Part shown: positions 51,492 to 59,105 of the stretch, in pieces | Numbering within the stretch: the first letter of the stretch is position 1 | Layout: each line of letters opens with the position of its first letter | NCBI GenBank assembly: GCA_038087035.1 | Contig: CP051187.1 | Span: 6,020,001-6,084,000, forward strand | Length of the DNA stretch: 64,000 nucleotides | Reading direction: 5' to 3' | Source of the DNA: Gloeotrichia echinulata CP02 | GTDB taxonomy: Bacteria > Cyanobacteriota > Cyanobacteriia > Cyanobacteriales > Nostocaceae | Position numbers and translations under genes: made by a program | Notes under the pieces: model-generated | Told to the model about the DNA's origin: nothing | The model's input: the letters and a program-made list of their open reading frames with translations, nothing else | The model's database searches: none

Positions 51492-52126
51492 TTAATAGTC
51501 AAGGTAGGCGGATATATCTATCTTTTCGCCTTTGATTACAAACATTCAGACGATAATACCTCGGTTTCGCCAGAATATTTCTACAAAGTTATGCGAAACT
51601 CAGGAGTTGTTGCCCTTTACAGACGGTGGTGACGACCTTGATCTACTTTTTATGAAGGTGAGGGGATGGGGTGATGTAGGGACTTTGGGACAACCTGTGA
51701 TTTTACCTCTAGTAGTCTGTCAATTTTGTTTTGAGGGATTTTTGGTAGTGTGAGCGTCTCGCTCACGCGGGCAAGATGCTACAGTCCATCATTTTTATCT
51801 TGACAGAGTACTAGGGAAGAGGGGACGAAGTGAATCAATGGTAGTACAATCGCATCTTAAGCGACTTTTGACGTTACTGACAAGGTGCATAACGTGACTA
51901 TATCGCTCAATTGTCAGCGATTCATCAACACAAACGCTGCCCCAGTCAGAAATTCGCCCTAAATCAAAAAGCAGGGGAGCAGTATACAGTGTAGGGAACA
52001 TCCAAAATCTTTTCTTCTAATGACAATTTTATTCGTGCCGTGCCCCTACGATAATTTTCTTAACTGAACTGTATTGGGTGTTAGGGGATTTTTGCAAAAA
52101 GTTTATTACAAACGCGACAAATTTCT
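51492..52126. other. Gap split by a MITE between ecfT and pipX
   Basis: The interval contains the inverted MITE at 51709-51814 and otherwise no supported gene. The short frame seen at about 51795-52001 overlaps the MITE and is not credible. The pipX promoter should lie near 51492-51700. Confidence 0.5.
51709..51814. repeat. 106-bp MITE, CTAGTACTCTGTCAAG family (copy 4, inverted)
   Basis: It is in the reverse orientation to the other three copies, with CTAG at both ends. A six-base deletion in the central hairpin (GCAAGATGCTACAG rather than GCAAGATGCCCGCACTACAG) makes it shorter. It sits upstream of pipX, within the otherwise conserved gene cluster. Confidence 0.85.
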
Positions 52127-53050
52127 TTAGGCTGCTGTTCCAATTACCAGCCGCAATCCCCAAAATAGGCTTAAAGTAGCAATAGCGAGCCAGTCCCAGG
52201 TTTTTAGCTGTAAGTCATGCCACGGTACTCGGTGTTCGTCAGCACTTGTGAAACCCCGTACTGTCATCGCACTAGCCATTTGCGCTGCTCGTAGTAGTAG
52301 ATTTTCTAACAGTCGCTCTGCGACAATCATCCAAACTTTGACGCCTCTTTTTAATCCTAGCTTTTTCCAATTTATTGCCCTAGTCATCACAGAACGGATT
52401 AAATTCTGTATTTCTTCCAAAACTAGGGGAATAAACCGCAAGGACAACGTTAAGGTCAAAGTCAGTTCGGTTATGGGTAAATTCAGCCGTTTCAGGGGTT
52501 GCATTAAGCTTTCCATCCCAGAGGTGATTTCTTCCGGTCCGGTTGTCAGCAGATACAGATTGGTACTGTAAATCACTGTAAACAAAATTGTACTCAGCCG
52601 TACCGCCAAATCTAAAGAACGGCGAGTTACTTTTACTGGACCTTTGTTAAACAACGTGTACCAGTCTTTGTCATCATCTACTGACTTGGGGACGACTTGG
52701 GAGGTGTTATTAAATTCTGACTGGGTTAAAATCTGTTCATTAGCTGGTAAACGGGGCTGATAACTGACACCCAATCCATCAGGACTAACTGCTGCAATCA
52801 CTAAGACTAAAAAAGACAGGATCAATAGCCAACCCATTTGCTGTTGCCATACTCGCCGAGGAATTTTGGCGATGAAGGTAACAAAAATTAAGAATGCTAC
52901 CAGCAGTATACGCCATTCATTGTTAGCAAAAATGTAGCTGGTCAGAAAGCTCATCAACCAAGCAAACTTGACACGGGGGTCAATTTTATGCAGCCAAGTT
53001 TGGGGTTGTTCTAGGTAAAGTCCCAGTGGTAGCGATCGCAGTAAATCCAT
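52127..53050 (-). CDS. EcfT/CbiQ-type energy-coupling factor transmembrane protein
   Basis: A 307-residue membrane protein of the EcfT/CbiQ family, the transmembrane part of ECF vitamin or metal transporters. Several hydrophobic helices lie at about 28-64, 72-93 and 160-180. Short cytoplasmic motifs ARNW-like (AAQMASAMTVRGFTSAD) match the ATPase-binding region. A polar insertion (about 95-140) is unusual. Its partner ATPases and S component are not here. The gene sits between der and pipX in the order seen in cyanobacteria. Confidence 0.88.
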   Translation of the reverse strand: MDLLRSLPLGLYLEQPQTWLHKIDPRVKFAWLMSFLTSYIFANNEWRILLVAFLIFVTFIAKIPRRVWQQQMGWLLILSFLVLVIAAVSPDGLGVSYQPRLPANEQILTQSEFNNTSQVVPKSVDDDKDWYTLFNKGPVKVTRRSLDLAVRLSTILFTVIYSTNLYLLTTGPEEITSGMESLMQPLKRLNLPITELTLTLTLSLRFIPLVLEEIQNLIRSVMTRAINWKKLGLKRGVKVWMIVAERLLENLLLRAAQMASAMTVRGFTSADEHRVPWHDLQLKTWDWLAIATLSLFWGLRLVIGTAA

Positions 53051-53211
53051 GAGAAGATTAAAAGTTGGGAGTTAGGAGTTAGGAGTTTTGGCTATAACTC
53101 ATAATTCATAACTCATAATTCACCGCAATGAAAGCATGGGGCATGGGGCATGGGGGTGCTAACTCCTCACTCATTACTCATTACTCATTACTCATTACTC
53201 CCAATTCACTA

Positions 53212-54576
53212 CTATTTCACGCGAGTTGCTCGATTGAGATTACCACTTTCGACATCACGGACTTTTTTGCTTCGCCAGAATAAGCGAATGGGGGTGCCCT
53301 TGAATCCTAATTGTTGCCGGAATTGGCGTTCAATGTAGCGGCGGTAGTTTTCATTGAAGCGTTTGGCGTCGTTGACAAACAGGGCAATACTTGGGGGTTG
53401 GGCGCTCACTTGGGTGCCATAATAAATTTTACCCTGACGCCCGCCCCGTGAGGTTGGCGGTGAATGCCAGCTAATAGCGTCTTCGAGAACTTCGTTAATA
53501 ACTGCGGTACTGACACGGCGTTTGTGTGCTTCAGCGGCTTGATTAACTAATTCTAAAATCTTTTCTACCCGTTGTCCTGTCAAGGCGCTGACAAAAATCG
53601 TGTCTGCCCATTCGGTAAAATGTAAGCGTCCTTCTAGGGTTTTTTCGTAGTCGTAGATTGTGTATGAGTCTTTTTCTATTGCATCCCATTTGTTGACGAC
53701 GATGATGCAAGCTCGACCTTCTTCCAGAATCCGCCCAGCTAATTTTTGGTCTTGCTCGGTGGCGCCATCCAAGGCATCTAATACTAATAAAACCACATCG
53801 GCGCGGCGGATGGCTTTAAAAGCGCGGTTAATGCTAAAGAATTCTGTGCCGTATTCGACGCTTTTCTTTTTGCGAATTCCGGCTGTGTCAATTAAGCGAT
53901 AGGTTTGTCCATCCCGTTCAACTACGGTATCAATCGCATCGCGTGTTGTGCCAGAAATTGGACTAACAATTGCCCTTTCTTCGCCCACAAAAGCATTTAA
54001 TAGACTTGATTTACCCACATTTGGGCGTCCGATAATGGCAACTTTGATTTCGTTAGTTTCCGGTACTTCCGTGACGTGAGGAATGTGTTTAATTAACTCG
54101 TCGAGGAGATCTCCTGTACCGCTACCATGAATCGCCGAAATGGGGTATGGTTCGCCCAATCCCAATTCCCAAAATTCAGTAGCTTGGATTAAGCCTTGTT
54201 CTGGGGATTCACATTTATTCACAGCCAGCAGGACGGGTACTGGTTGTTGACGCAACCACTCAGCAATTTCTTGATCGGCTGGTGTCAGTCCTAATTGACC
54301 ATCGACCAAAAAGATAGCAGCACTCGCTTCTGCCAAGGCTGTCATTGCTTGTTGGCGAATCAGGGGTAAAAATTCGGTATCATCATGAAAGACTAAACCG
54401 CCCGTATCTACCACTGAAAACTCGTGATCGCCCCAAAAAGCTGGTAGATAAGTGCGATCGCGTGTCACACCTGGTTCGTCGTGGACAATCGCCGTTTGTT
54501 CCCCGGCGAGACGATTAACCAGGGTGGATTTGCCCACATTCGGGCGTCCGATAATTGCAACAATTGGCAGTCCCAT
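53212..54576 (-). CDS. der: Ribosome-biogenesis GTPase Der (EngA)
   Basis: A 454-residue tandem-GTPase needed for 50S assembly. G domain 1 has GRPNVGKST at 10-18, DTGG and NKCE; G domain 2 has GRPNVGKSS near 187, DTAGI and NKWD. The C-terminal KH-like domain ends with FRQQLGFKGTPIRLFWRSKK. Length and motifs are normal. It begins the conserved minus-strand series toward proC. Confidence 0.98.
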   Translation of the reverse strand: MGLPIVAIIGRPNVGKSTLVNRLAGEQTAIVHDEPGVTRDRTYLPAFWGDHEFSVVDTGGLVFHDDTEFLPLIRQQAMTALAEASAAIFLVDGQLGLTPADQEIAEWLRQQPVPVLLAVNKCESPEQGLIQATEFWELGLGEPYPISAIHGSGTGDLLDELIKHIPHVTEVPETNEIKVAIIGRPNVGKSSLLNAFVGEERAIVSPISGTTRDAIDTVVERDGQTYRLIDTAGIRKKKSVEYGTEFFSINRAFKAIRRADVVLLVLDALDGATEQDQKLAGRILEEGRACIIVVNKWDAIEKDSYTIYDYEKTLEGRLHFTEWADTIFVSALTGQRVEKILELVNQAAEAHKRRVSTAVINEVLEDAISWHSPPTSRGGRQGKIYYGTQVSAQPPSIALFVNDAKRFNENYRRYIERQFRQQLGFKGTPIRLFWRSKKVRDVESGNLNRATRVK

Positions 54577-54842
54577 AAAACCAGGATAATGTAGAAACGT
54601 AATATATCATATATAGCAGGGGACTGGGGACTGGGGACTGGGGACTGGGGACTGGGTTACAAGTCTGATTGTGTCTAGGTTTTATCACCAGTTAATGTCC
54701 TAAGCACTTTGGCGGTTGCTATATCTACATTCTAACCACTTGCAGTCTTCATGCAACCGCTTCTGGTCAAGAGTCAAGAATTGTTTTCACTCTTGACTCT
54801 TGAAGACTTGCATAATATTGATTTTGGCTTTCAATGCCAATT
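54577..54842. other. Gap between der and the next minus-strand gene
   Basis: It holds a MITE at 54612-54723 and GTCAAGAGTCAAGAAT repeats near 54765-54805. No gene is supported. Confidence 0.6.
54612..54723. repeat. MITE, TATAGCAACCGCCAAAG family (copy 3, inverted)
   Basis: Reverse orientation. It runs from TATAGCAGGGGACTGGGGAC (with five GGGGACT heptamers) to GGCGGTTGCTATA. The core, including CAAGTCTGATTGTGTCTAGG, matches the copies at 4006 and 44460. Confidence 0.8.
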
Positions 54843-55193
54843 TTACCATTTTCTGCCCAGGAGGGATTCAAATTCTGCCTGTAAAGCGTTAAAATCTGCT
54901 ACCCTGGCAACCAGCAAGTTATCCTTACCAGCATCATTTAAACGATGCTTCCAATAGCGAATACTATCTGAATTATTTAACCAAAACTGAATCACCGTGT
55001 CTACGACTTGATCCAGATTCCAACCCCACTGTGCTGGAACTGTTTCTACGGATTCGATGAATGCATCAAGCGTACAGGTCTGTGTTCCTAGGTATTCCAC
55101 CCCTTGCTGCTGTGGCTTTTCCCAACTCTGCTGTTGGTGATTAAAAAAATGCAAAACTGGAGATACCCCTACAAGGTCAAAAGTGTATTTCAT
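54843..55193 (-). CDS. Conserved hypothetical protein, possibly heat-shock regulated
   Basis: A 116-residue soluble protein that I do not recognise. It begins MKYTFDLVGVSPVLHFFNHQQQSW and contains VPAQWGWNLDQVVDTVIQFWLN, YWKHRLNDAGKDNLLVARV and FNALQAEFESLL. GGGAGG lies five bases before the ATG. A CIRCE operator lies about 140 bases upstream, next to a plausible -35 TTGACA on the same strand, which suggests HrcA repression and induction by heat. No known chaperone motif is seen. Confidence 0.65.
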   Translation of the reverse strand: MKYTFDLVGVSPVLHFFNHQQQSWEKPQQQGVEYLGTQTCTLDAFIESVETVPAQWGWNLDQVVDTVIQFWLNNSDSIRYWKHRLNDAGKDNLLVARVADFNALQAEFESLLGRKW

Positions 55194-55558
55194 TCCAGTC
55201 CTCCCAATTGTTAATCAGTTATATGGAAGCTTGAGATCTTTAGACTAAGTTATGCAGGAAAAAGTTCCAAATTGCCATCTAGAAAAAGTAGAATTTGCTT
55301 CTACAACTTCAGGCATTTAACTTTTGTCAAGAATTAGCACTTGCAACCTGTGAGTGCTAATTTTTATTCAATTGTGTGATGTATTATTAAAGAGTTTCAG
55401 GCATAAATTCAGCGCTGTATAGTATTTTTAATAAAAATTTAATATTCCTGGTTACAGATTACTACCGAACCTGTCCAAGATTACCTCTAATTTTCCTTTT
55501 TACGTTTCTTAATATAGTTGTATTTTTTCGCGGCGACTTAGTTAACTAAAAATTGCTG
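55194..55558. other. Promoter region with CIRCE upstream of the hypothetical gene
   Basis: An A+T-rich 365-base stretch. The only clear regulatory element is the CIRCE at 55334-55360. A candidate -35 TTGACA with -10 TGTAGA lies directly downstream of it on the minus strand (about 55303-55332). The remaining sequence shows no gene. Confidence 0.6.
55334..55360. promoter_or_regulatory. CIRCE heat-shock operator (HrcA site)
   Basis: TTAGCACTT, nine bases, then GAGTGCTAA: the standard CIRCE of 9+9+9 bases, with one mismatch to the perfect palindrome (TT instead of TC at the inner left). HrcA binds such sites to repress groESL-type operons. No chaperonin gene lies nearby. The nearest correctly oriented gene is the hypothetical protein at 54843-55193, with a candidate -35 TTGACA just downstream of the site. 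Confidence 0.85.
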
Positions 55559-56149
55559 TCAATCTGATTGATTTTCAAATGTCACTCGTTCGTAAATCTG
55601 GCGGTGGGTAATTTGGCTATTGGCAGATGTTAAAGTTAAAATACCATCTTCATCGTCGGATTCACTGAATAGCCATTTATTTTCTGAAGTTTTGCTAAAT
55701 TGTTCAATATGAATTTGATATTGGTCGATTAAAATATATTCTTGAAATTGGGGAATGGAACGATAATAAGTAAATTTATCTCCTCGATCTCGACTACTAG
55801 TAGATTTAGACAGCACCTCAAAGATAATGCTAGGATTTACCACTGTGTCCGTGCGTCCTTCTTGAAAAATGGCTTCGTCTTTGATGATGAGAATATCTGG
55901 ATATGTGTATTCCCGATAACGAGGAATCCATAGGCGTAAGTCACTTGTGTAAAGTTGGTAATTTTGCTCCCTCAGTCCCAGGGTCAGAGCAATTATCAAG
56001 TTAACAATGATTTGATTGTGATTGATAGATCCGCCTGTCATTGGTATGATTTCCCCATTACTATATTCGCTACGGTACTCAGCAGTTTCTTCCTGTGCTA
56101 AGTATTCTTCTATAGTAGATTGTTGAGGAGGAGTTTCTACAAGTATCAT
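55559..56149 (-). CDS. Uma2 family (PD-(D/E)XK) protein
   Basis: A 196-residue second Uma2 member. It shows EYRSEYSNGEIIPMTGGSINHNQI early, LYTSDLRLWIPRYREYTYPDILIIKDE with the active-site Asp, and NPSIIFEVLSKSTSSRDRGDKFTYYRSIPQFQEYILIDQ with Glu. It is unlike the copy at 44600 in most positions, so they are not recent duplicates. No function is known for the family. The neighbouring gene at 56198 ends about 49 bases upstream. Confidence 0.85.
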   Translation of the reverse strand: MILVETPPQQSTIEEYLAQEETAEYRSEYSNGEIIPMTGGSINHNQIIVNLIIALTLGLREQNYQLYTSDLRLWIPRYREYTYPDILIIKDEAIFQEGRTDTVVNPSIIFEVLSKSTSSRDRGDKFTYYRSIPQFQEYILIDQYQIHIEQFSKTSENKWLFSESDDEDGILTLTSANSQITHRQIYERVTFENQSD

Positions 56150-56197
56150 GGTTGATTATTCGGGTGTAAATTTAAATTTAACTGGCGATAAAAACTA

Positions 56198-56599
56198 TCA
56201 TAAGTCTGAATATAATTTCTGTCCTGGAAGTCTTTGTGCATCAACAGTTTTTTTGAATTCATCAAATAATTCTTGGCGCTGCAATGATTCAGTATCAGAC
56301 ATATTCTTATGTCGTTCAATACGTTCTGCCAAAAGTTCTATGGCGCGTTGGTTTTTTTGTAATTGCTTGTCTTTATCCCATCCTGATTGACTATTGCTAA
56401 CTATTTTATCTTGATCTAATTTCAGAATTTGCTTCAAAGTCTGAGCATCTGATAATTCCAGATCAATGGGGGTAGGGTATCCTTCTAAAATTAATTGATA
56501 ACCAGTATCTAGAGCGTTGCTTACTGGGAGTAATGCAATAAAACGAGCAATATTCAATATTTTACCACTAGGAAGTTCTACATTTGTCTTCATCAACAT
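56198..56599 (-). CDS. Small hypothetical protein
   Basis: A 133-residue soluble protein I do not recognise. It starts MLMKTNVELPSGKILNIARF and includes LDTGYQLILEGYPTPIDLELSDAQTLKQILKLDQ, then a charged helical C-terminus with RIERHKNMSDTES. AGGAGA lies six bases before ATG 56599; the frame upstream is repeat sequence. It is probably co-transcribed with the Uma2 gene downstream. Confidence 0.55.
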   Translation of the reverse strand: MLMKTNVELPSGKILNIARFIALLPVSNALDTGYQLILEGYPTPIDLELSDAQTLKQILKLDQDKIVSNSQSGWDKDKQLQKNQRAIELLAERIERHKNMSDTESLQRQELFDEFKKTVDAQRLPGQKLYSDL

Positions 56600-56996
56600 A
56601 ATTTTTCTCCTATGTGCATATAGCGTTTCTCGTCCTAGTAAGGTACACCCGTAGGGGCACGGCAATGCCGTGCCCCTACACCGCGTGATACAATTTTGTA
56701 CTTCATCTGAATGGGAGGTGCTATATTAATTTTATTATTAAATATAGCGGTTATCGAAGAACCCCACCCCCAACCCCCTAAGAGCAAGCGAGGAGGGGGC
56801 TAGGGCGTGTTTTCAAAGTCTTATACAATACCACTAAAACGCTGGCACATGTAGATTTCGCGTAGGGGCACGGCAATGCCGTGCCCCTACAGCTGGTATC
56901 ATATCGTGTGGATTTAGGGGTATCTAAAAATTTATCCGGCTAAACAAATAGTTTGAAAACACGCCCTATGATAGATATCAATTAACTAGTAGCTAA
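56600..56996. other. Repeat-filled gap before the polysaccharide cluster
   Basis: The gap contains two copies of the palindrome GTAGGGGCACGGCAATGCC (56651-56679 and 56862-56890), a half-site TATAGCGGTTATCG (about 56742), and a MITE bounded by AGGGCGTGTTTTCAAA (56801-56968). No gene is seen. Confidence 0.65.
56801..56968. repeat. MITE with AGGGCGTGTTTTCAAA termini
   Basis: A 168-bp unit bounded by TAGGGCGTGTTTTCAAA and the inverse TTTGAAAACACGCCCTA. It contains one of the palindromic dispersed repeats (56862-56890). The element is non-coding. Confidence 0.75.
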
Positions 56997-58100
56997 TCAA
57001 AGATATTGCTTTAAAACTTCCAGCGTAGCTAGTCCAGTTTTTTCCCAACTGAATTGATTAGCTTTAACTATACCTTGGTGGGAAAGATGCGATCGCAATT
57101 CGGCATCAGTTACAATTGTCTGCATTGCCTCTGTAATTTCGTCAATATTGTAGGGATTAATCAAAATTGCAGCATCGCCAGCAACTTCGGGTAGAGAGGA
57201 AACATTAGAGGTGATGACGGGAGTACCACAAGCCATTGCTTCGAGGACAGGAAAACCAAAGCCTTCCCACAGACTAGGGAAAACAAGAGCGATCGCACTA
57301 TTAATAATTTTCGGTAATTCGCTGTAAGGTACATAGTCAAGGAATTTCACCTGATTAGTAATACCCAGTTCCTCAATTTGCGCTTTTAAAGTCGGGGTGT
57401 AACGCCCATCGGTTGGGCCTGCTAACCACAGTTCATAATCTTCGCAGTTAGGTAATGCAGCGAAAGCGGTAATTAGTCGGTGTATATTTTTGTATGGGTC
57501 TTGTCGTCCAATGTACAAGAAGTAGGGGCACGGTAATGCCGTGCCCCTACCAGATATATGTGCCGTGCCAGATATATTAAGAGGGCGGAAGTGAGTGCGA
57601 TCGTGCGCTAGGGGGATGGGGGTAATTTTGCTGGGGGGAATTTGGTAAAAATCGGTAATGTCCTTAGCAGTGGCTTGAGAATTGCAGATAATATGTTGTG
57701 CTTGCTTGAGGATTTGGGGAGTGTAATAGCGATGGTAAGGCGTCAGGGGTGAGAAAGGTTTGGGAAAGCGCAATGGGATTGTGTCATGAAACATCACGAC
57801 AAAGCGACAGTTGGTATATATCGGTGCTTCTGGTAGCGGGGAAAATACTAGTTTTGATTTTAGCTGTTGATAGATTTGCGGTAATTGAAATTGAGTCCAG
57901 ATTAGGCGGCGTAAATGTCCTTTTATCCCTTGTTGGGCGGTTTGGTTTGGGGGAGTTTGGTAGCAATTGTAGCCAGGAATGTTTTGCGCTGCGAGCAGTG
58001 TGGGGTGAAGCTGTTGTAAGTGCGGGAGCAGGTTAAGGGCGTAGGTGGTTGTACCTGTAGGTTTAGTTAGGAGGAATGAGAGATTAATTAGTAAAGACAC
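56997..58100 (-). CDS. Glycosyltransferase family 4
   Basis: A 367-residue GT-B enzyme. The C-terminal donor domain shows YIGRQDPYKNIHRLITAF, VKFLDYVPYSELPKIINSAIALVFPSLWEGFGFPVLEAMACGTPVITSNVSSLPEVAGDAA, the GT4 hallmark ExxxxxxxE. An in-frame palindromic repeat at 57522-57550 has added GRGTALPCP just before the YFLYIGRQD strand, between the two domains, where a small insert may be tolerated. It is the last gene of a polysaccharide cluster. Donor sugar unknown. Confidence 0.88.
   Translation of the reverse strand: MSLLINLSFLLTKPTGTTTYALNLLPHLQQLHPTLLAAQNIPGYNCYQTPPNQTAQQGIKGHLRRLIWTQFQLPQIYQQLKSKLVFSPLPEAPIYTNCRFVVMFHDTIPLRFPKPFSPLTPYHRYYTPQILKQAQHIICNSQATAKDITDFYQIPPSKITPIPLAHDRTHFRPLNISGTAHISGRGTALPCPYFLYIGRQDPYKNIHRLITAFAALPNCEDYELWLAGPTDGRYTPTLKAQIEELGITNQVKFLDYVPYSELPKIINSAIALVFPSLWEGFGFPVLEAMACGTPVITSNVSSLPEVAGDAAILINPYNIDEITEAMQTIVTDAELRSHLSHQGIVKANQFSWEKTGLATLEVLKQYL
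57522..57550. repeat. Palindromic dispersed repeat inside a glycosyltransferase gene
   Basis: GTAGGGGCACGGTAATGCCG with its arm CCCCTAC is present in the coding region of the glycosyltransferase, in frame. It differs by one base from the copies at 25457, 56651 and 56862. On the minus strand it contributes GRGTALPCPYF to the protein. Confidence 0.8.
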
Positions 58101-58107
58101 AATTCAA

Positions 58108-59079
58108 TTATTTATAAATAAAAATTAATTTGATAATTTCCCAACTATAAGGATTGGATGTTTTGAGATATTCATAGAAAAATTTAAATATTAAATATAT
58201 TCTTAAAATTAATATTTCCCCCATCGGACGATGTTTATGATAGTAGTAAATCTGGCTACGTCTATATTCTACAGCCATTTTATTCGATATTTTTTTGACA
58301 GAATGTCCTCTTATATGAATTAGGGATACATGGGGAGTATATAGAATTTTATACCCTTGATTTCTGACTCTTTGACACAAATCAGACTCTTCAAAATACA
58401 TAAAGAATTTTTCGTCAAAGCCACCTAATAAATTAAATAAATTTGCCCGAATAAAAAATGCTGCTCCGACGACAATATCTACTTCTTTAATATCTTGAAA
58501 ATCTTGTTCTATAAGATGCAAATTATTATTATCGGCATGTTTATGTAATTTTCTCGCTTTAAATTCTCCTTTAATGCCAATTTCAGGTGAAAAAGAAATT
58601 TGAAAGCTTTCATCTGGAAAAAGTAATTTAGGTCCAATAACTCCTATATTTGAATTTGTAGATATTAATTCTATAAGATGGGGTAAAATGTTATTTGTAA
58701 GTATTGTGTCAGTATTTAATAAAAATAAAAACTCACCTTTAGCTACTTTGGCACCAGCATTATTTCCTGCTCCAAAACCACGATTTTCTGACTCTCTAAT
58801 TAGGGATATATGAGGATATTTCTCTGCAACTAGTTCTGGACTACCATCAGTAGAGGCATTATCTACAACAATGATTTCGTAATTAGGTGTATGAATAAAT
58901 TTTTCTATAGAGTTTAAGCAATTAGGTAAAATATCTATGCCATTATAGTTAACTAAAATAATTGATACAGAATTACAAAGCATTATTGGTGGAGCAGAGA
59001 ATGATCTCATGATTTTAAATATCCTGATTTTTTTTGCCTGCAACTTGATATCTTTAATTTTTAATTTTTTTATCTTCAA
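58108..59079 (-). CDS. Glycosyltransferase family 2
   Basis: A 323-residue GT-A enzyme. It shows VSIILVNYNGIDILPNCLNSI, the metal-binding NTDTILT and EIIVVDNASTDGSPELV, then GAAFFIRANLFNLLGGFDEKFFMYFEESDLCQRVRNQGYKI. The start is uncertain: the first 23 residues are Lys/Ile-rich, and internal ATGs (MRSFSAPP or MLCNSVSI) agree better with relatives. It overlaps no other gene and follows the larger GT2 at 59106. Confidence 0.88.
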   Translation of the reverse strand: MKIKKLKIKDIKLQAKKIRIFKIMRSFSAPPIMLCNSVSIILVNYNGIDILPNCLNSIEKFIHTPNYEIIVVDNASTDGSPELVAEKYPHISLIRESENRGFGAGNNAGAKVAKGEFLFLLNTDTILTNNILPHLIELISTNSNIGVIGPKLLFPDESFQISFSPEIGIKGEFKARKLHKHADNNNLHLIEQDFQDIKEVDIVVGAAFFIRANLFNLLGGFDEKFFMYFEESDLCQRVRNQGYKILYTPHVSLIHIRGHSVKKISNKMAVEYRRSQIYYYHKHRPMGEILILRIYLIFKFFYEYLKTSNPYSWEIIKLIFIYK

Positions 59080-59105
59080 ACTAAGCTTATTAACAGGAAA
59101 AATAC

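Noticed and set aside
51795..52001. 68-residue minus-strand frame
   Set aside because: It overlaps the inverted MITE, has no ribosome-binding site and no conserved domain.
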